Assembly: GCF_900086705.1 (NCBI RefSeq) | Contig: NZ_LT575483.1 | Span: forward strand, 3,679,458 to 3,743,457 | Length of the DNA stretch: 64,000 nucleotides | Direction of reading: 5' to 3' | Origin: Massilibacillus massiliensis | GTDB taxonomy: Bacteria; Bacillota; Negativicutes; FLKF01 | Part shown: piece by piece, positions 61,436-64,000 of the stretch | Layout of the letters: each line of letters starts with the position of its first letter | Position numbering within the stretch: position 1 is the stretch's first letter | Notes under the pieces: model-generated | Seen by the model: the letters and a program-made list of their open reading frames with translations, nothing else | Told to the model about the DNA's origin: nothing | Database searches by the model: none | Made by a program: the position numbers and the translations under genes

Positions 61436-63148
61436 GTGTATAGCTATATGATTAAAATGAAGTTACAAAAACTTGCGAGCGCAGTTCAGAATATTTTTCA
61501 TGAAAACATGGGGTTTATCATTACTTTGTTTTTACTGAATTTTACGACGATGGCATGGTCTTTGATTGCCGAAGATAAAATAGAAGTCATGATTAGTTAT
61601 GGGTTTAGCTTATTTTTTGCGGCGTTCGGTGTTGCAGCTTTTGTACAGATTTTGTATAATCCTGTTTTGAAAAATATGGTCAAAGCTGTAATCTTGGCGA
61701 TTACAGGCGTTATCTTTATTGTAGAATTTTTTGCAATGTACAATTATAGTATTTTAATTGGAACAGGGATTATTAATTCTATTTTCGAGACGAATTATAG
61801 AGAAGCTGTAGAATTTTTTGAAATGTATGTTGGCGTTAAAGAATGTATTGGCGTTTTTGGAATTTTGGCAATTCTTTATTTCCTAAAAAAGAAAAGTTTT
61901 AGATTGGGCAAAATAAATCATACGAAACCCAACAAAGTTGTCATTGGGGTCTTGGCGTTGGGCTTTATTTATATGATTCGTATGGTATCTGTTTATGGTG
62001 AGTTTTTTACAGATCATCAATATCTACCGATCCAAAGAGCGTATGCATCTGCGCAGGTCGCAATGAAAAATATTGAAGCTTATAATAATTTAACCTCTAG
62101 ATTAAATGATAAAATCGAGCTGACAGAGAACAATAGTAAAATTAAAAATGTTGTATTCATTTTAGGTGAATCTACAAACCGCAATCATATGGGGCTGTAT
62201 GGTTATAATTTGCCAAATACGCCAAATTTACAGAAATTACAGGATGAAAATAATCTGTACACGTTTAAAGATGTAATTAGTCCACATTCAACGACCATTG
62301 CAGTATTAAGCAAACTGCTTACATTTTGCAATTTTGAATCGGATAAAGATTGGTATGAATATAATAATGTCGTAGACCTTATGAATGCTGCCGGATATAA
62401 AACATTTTGGCTGTCTAACCAAGAAAGTTCTGGTATATGGGGCAATGTTGCGCAGATTTTTGCACAGCATAGTAAAAAACATGAATTTACACGAATTCGG
62501 GATTCACGTGAAGATTATGGGGTAGTGGATGGAGAGTTATTTCCATTGATAGATCGTTCCCTGCAAGAACGTGAAGATAAAAATTTCTTTGTCATTCATT
62601 TAATGGGAGCACATGGATTATATTATAATCGCTTTCCTTACGCGTTTTCTAAATTTAATAAAGATGATATACCGCTAGATGTGAATGATGAGAAAAAAAC
62701 GATTGTTGCACAATATGATAATGCGATTTATTACAATGATTACGTTGTCAATGAAATCATCAATCGGTTTAAAGATGATGAAACACTTGTCATTTATGTA
62801 TCAGATCATGGAGAAGCGGTTTATGATGAATCCAATTTCTCAGGGCATATAGAAGAAAATCCAAATCGGCATATGATTGAGATTCCTATGATTATGTGGG
62901 CTTCTGATAAGTTTAAGGAAAAGTACCCAGATAAAATTGCAAGTATTGAAAACGCTTTAAGCAGACCATATATGACAGATGATATGATTCATACTGTGCT
63001 GGATCTTATGGAAATTAAGACGGCTGATTACGATCCTGCACGCAGTATTGTAAACGACCAATTCGATCCAACGAGAAAACGCATTTTTAATAATAAAGAT
63101 TACGATTTAGAAATTAAAAATGGTGTAAAGAAACAATCTGAATCTTAA
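61436..63148 (+). CDS. EptA-like phosphoethanolamine transferase
   Basis: About 570 residues. Five hydrophobic helices fill the first 190, then comes an exported sulfatase-fold domain. GESTNRNHMGLYGY gives the first metal Glu, SPHSTTIAVLSK the nucleophile Thr, and YVSDHGEAVYD with SGHIEENPNRHMIEIPM the remaining metal ligands. Such enzymes move phosphoethanolamine from phospholipid to lipid A or core sugars, so an outer membrane with LPS is implied. Start is uncertain: GTG 61436 has a fair SD (GGGTG); ATG 61385 and ATG 61448 do not. Confidence 0.85.
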   Translation: MYSYMIKMKLQKLASAVQNIFHENMGFIITLFLLNFTTMAWSLIAEDKIEVMISYGFSLFFAAFGVAAFVQILYNPVLKNMVKAVILAITGVIFIVEFFAMYNYSILIGTGIINSIFETNYREAVEFFEMYVGVKECIGVFGILAILYFLKKKSFRLGKINHTKPNKVVIGVLALGFIYMIRMVSVYGEFFTDHQYLPIQRAYASAQVAMKNIEAYNNLTSRLNDKIELTENNSKIKNVVFILGESTNRNHMGLYGYNLPNTPNLQKLQDENNLYTFKDVISPHSTTIAVLSKLLTFCNFESDKDWYEYNNVVDLMNAAGYKTFWLSNQESSGIWGNVAQIFAQHSKKHEFTRIRDSREDYGVVDGELFPLIDRSLQEREDKNFFVIHLMGAHGLYYNRFPYAFSKFNKDDIPLDVNDEKKTIVAQYDNAIYYNDYVVNEIINRFKDDETLVIYVSDHGEAVYDESNFSGHIEENPNRHMIEIPMIMWASDKFKEKYPDKIASIENALSRPYMTDDMIHTVLDLMEIKTADYDPARSIVNDQFDPTRKRIFNNKDYDLEIKNGVKKQSES

Positions 63149-63162
63149 ATTTAGATAGAATA

Positions 63163-63213
63163 AGGACAGATAGGCAGCGGGTCGGCTACCTATCTGTCTA
63201 CTAGTTTATAAAT
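63163..63213. repeat. Palindromic repeat, short copy C
   Basis: GGACAGATAGGCAGCGGGTCGG joins directly to CTACCTATCTGTC...TAGTTTATAA, so the middle of copy B is deleted. GACAGATAGG (63166-63175) and CCTATCTGTC (63189-63198) pair perfectly. It may serve as the end of the eptA-like transcript. Confidence 0.75.
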
Positions 63214-63258
63214 GAACTTATTTTTTCGGGAAAATGATGAAGGGGGATGCTGCATTAA

Positions 63259-64000
63259 ATGGTGTGCACCCCGTCAAGAGGGCAGTCAAAAAATATAAGA
63301 ATTTTTTGTAGCTCATCGTAAGGATGGGCTATTTTTTATGCAGCGCTATAATGTTCATAATATTCGTAGGGAGTCATCACATTTAATCGACGCTGCAAAC
63401 GTTCAAAATTGTAATAGTGAATATAGCTGCTAATTGCATGCATCAGGTCTTGTTTCCTTGCAAATTTATGACCATAATACATTTCACGCTTCAATACGCC
63501 CCAAAATCCTTCCATCGGTCCATTATCTATGCAATGACCAACTCGAGACATACTTTGTGTCATCTCATGTTCTATCAGTCTGCTATGAAAACTGCGGCTG
63601 GTATACTGAAATCCACGGTCACTGTGAAATAATGGATGTGCCTGTGGATTGTTTTTTACAGCTTCATCAAAAGTGTTAAAGACCAACTTGTTATTGTTGT
63701 GGTCGCTTAGTACATATGACACAATCCGGCGATCATATAAATCCAATATAGCACTCAGGTAGAGCTTATGGATAATCGGACCTATACAATATTTAAATTC
63801 CGTCACATCAGTCAGCCACTTTTCATTTGGTGCATCAGCATGGAATTGCCGGTTTAGAATGTTTTCTGCTGTGTAAGCTGGATCAGGTGCCCGGCGAGTA
63901 CAACAGTTTTGCCGGTGTTTAATATTTGACTGGATGTGTAATTTACGGTCAATGCGCAGAATACGTTTATCATTTATATGCTCATGATGCCAACGGTTCA
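63259..64000 (-). mobile_element. IS3-family element, 3' part, running off the window
   Basis: The right end (about 63260, reverse complement ending ...GACGGGGTGCACACCA) and most of orfB are present. The other end is beyond the window. It interrupts GGGGGATGCTGCATTAA (63242-63258), which looks like the left half of a terminator of the kind seen at 10411 and 30182. Confidence 0.8.
63336..64000 (-). CDS. IS3-family transposase OrfB (partial)
   Basis: 221 codons, open to the window edge. The DDE acids are in NEKWLTDVTEF, HSDRGFQYTSRSFH and NGPMEGFWGVLKREMYY. The upstream part (NRWHHEHINDKRILRIDRKLHIQS) is the usual pre-rve segment. No internal stop, so possibly functional. It differs clearly from the IS150-like transposase at 7637. 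Confidence 0.88.
   Translation of the reverse strand, partial: NRWHHEHINDKRILRIDRKLHIQSNIKHRQNCCTRRAPDPAYTAENILNRQFHADAPNEKWLTDVTEFKYCIGPIIHKLYLSAILDLYDRRIVSYVLSDHNNNKLVFNTFDEAVKNNPQAHPLFHSDRGFQYTSRSFHSRLIEHEMTQSMSRVGHCIDNGPMEGFWGVLKREMYYGHKFARKQDLMHAISSYIHYYNFERLQRRLNVMTPYEYYEHYSAA

Noticed and set aside
1..64000. CRISPR arrays, tRNA or rRNA genes, prophage genes
   Set aside because: No regularly spaced repeats, cloverleaf-type sequences, rRNA stretches or structural phage genes were noticed on either strand.

Overview
The window looks like the chromosome of a low-GC, diderm Firmicute of the Negativicutes type (Selenomonadales/Veillonellales relatives). This rests on Firmicute-style Shine-Dalgarno sites and gene families (YclNOPQ-like siderophore uptake, a short HisG with HisZ, a PurF of the Fe-S type), seen together with genes that imply an outer membrane (an EptA-like phosphoethanolamine transferase, an HlyD-type membrane fusion protein) and a futalosine-route menaquinone locus. 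The assignment is inference; there is no rRNA in the window.

Layout. 1-3960: the end of mqnA, then mqnC, a phosphorylase of the MTAP/PNP family, and guaA. 4000-9300: an accessory island with small orphan genes, a broken gene, a DUF5710-HNH protein, two copies of a tiny hydrophobic-peptide gene that look like a type I toxin-antitoxin module, one complete IS150-like element and one truncated one. 9466-10365: an EamA transporter. 10710-27650: a ureide (allantoate) catabolic region with AllD, a chemoreceptor, an alpha/beta hydrolase cotranscribed with a PucR-type regulator, and divergently a fused AllF-AllG, AllH, AllC, an MFS transporter, AllE, carbamate kinase, PucG and a second MFS transporter. 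27651-31217: small orphan genes among copies of a palindromic repeat, an M48 protease and UvsE. 31309-39046: purECFMNHD. 39148-44560: a DUF456 protein, a CPCC protein and a Fur-box-controlled siderophore ABC operon. 44778-50674: an M16C protease, a dipeptidase, and TetR with an orphan HlyD. 50819-60494: a TrpR-like regulator, hisZ, an HD protein, a reverse-strand dehydrogenase and hisGDCBHAF-IE. 60509-64000: a nitroreductase, an EptA-like protein and the end of an IS3-family element.

How it works together. The ureide genes encode a nearly complete energy-yielding route. AllC converts allantoate to ureidoglycine. AllE plus AllD, or PucG alone, convert that to oxalurate. The AllFG fusion with AllH is expected to split oxalurate into oxamate and carbamoyl phosphate, and carbamate kinase makes ATP from the latter. 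No allantoinase and no ureidoglycolate lyase are present in the window. The pur and his operons make the same organism able to build IMP and histidine.

Most novel-looking items: the AllF-AllG fusion in a doubled route to oxalurate; the duplicated type I toxin-antitoxin candidate, with one copy broken by an IS; a Fur-box promoter followed within about 110 nt by a strong terminator ahead of the siderophore operon; and a family of long palindromic repeats in several deletion states.
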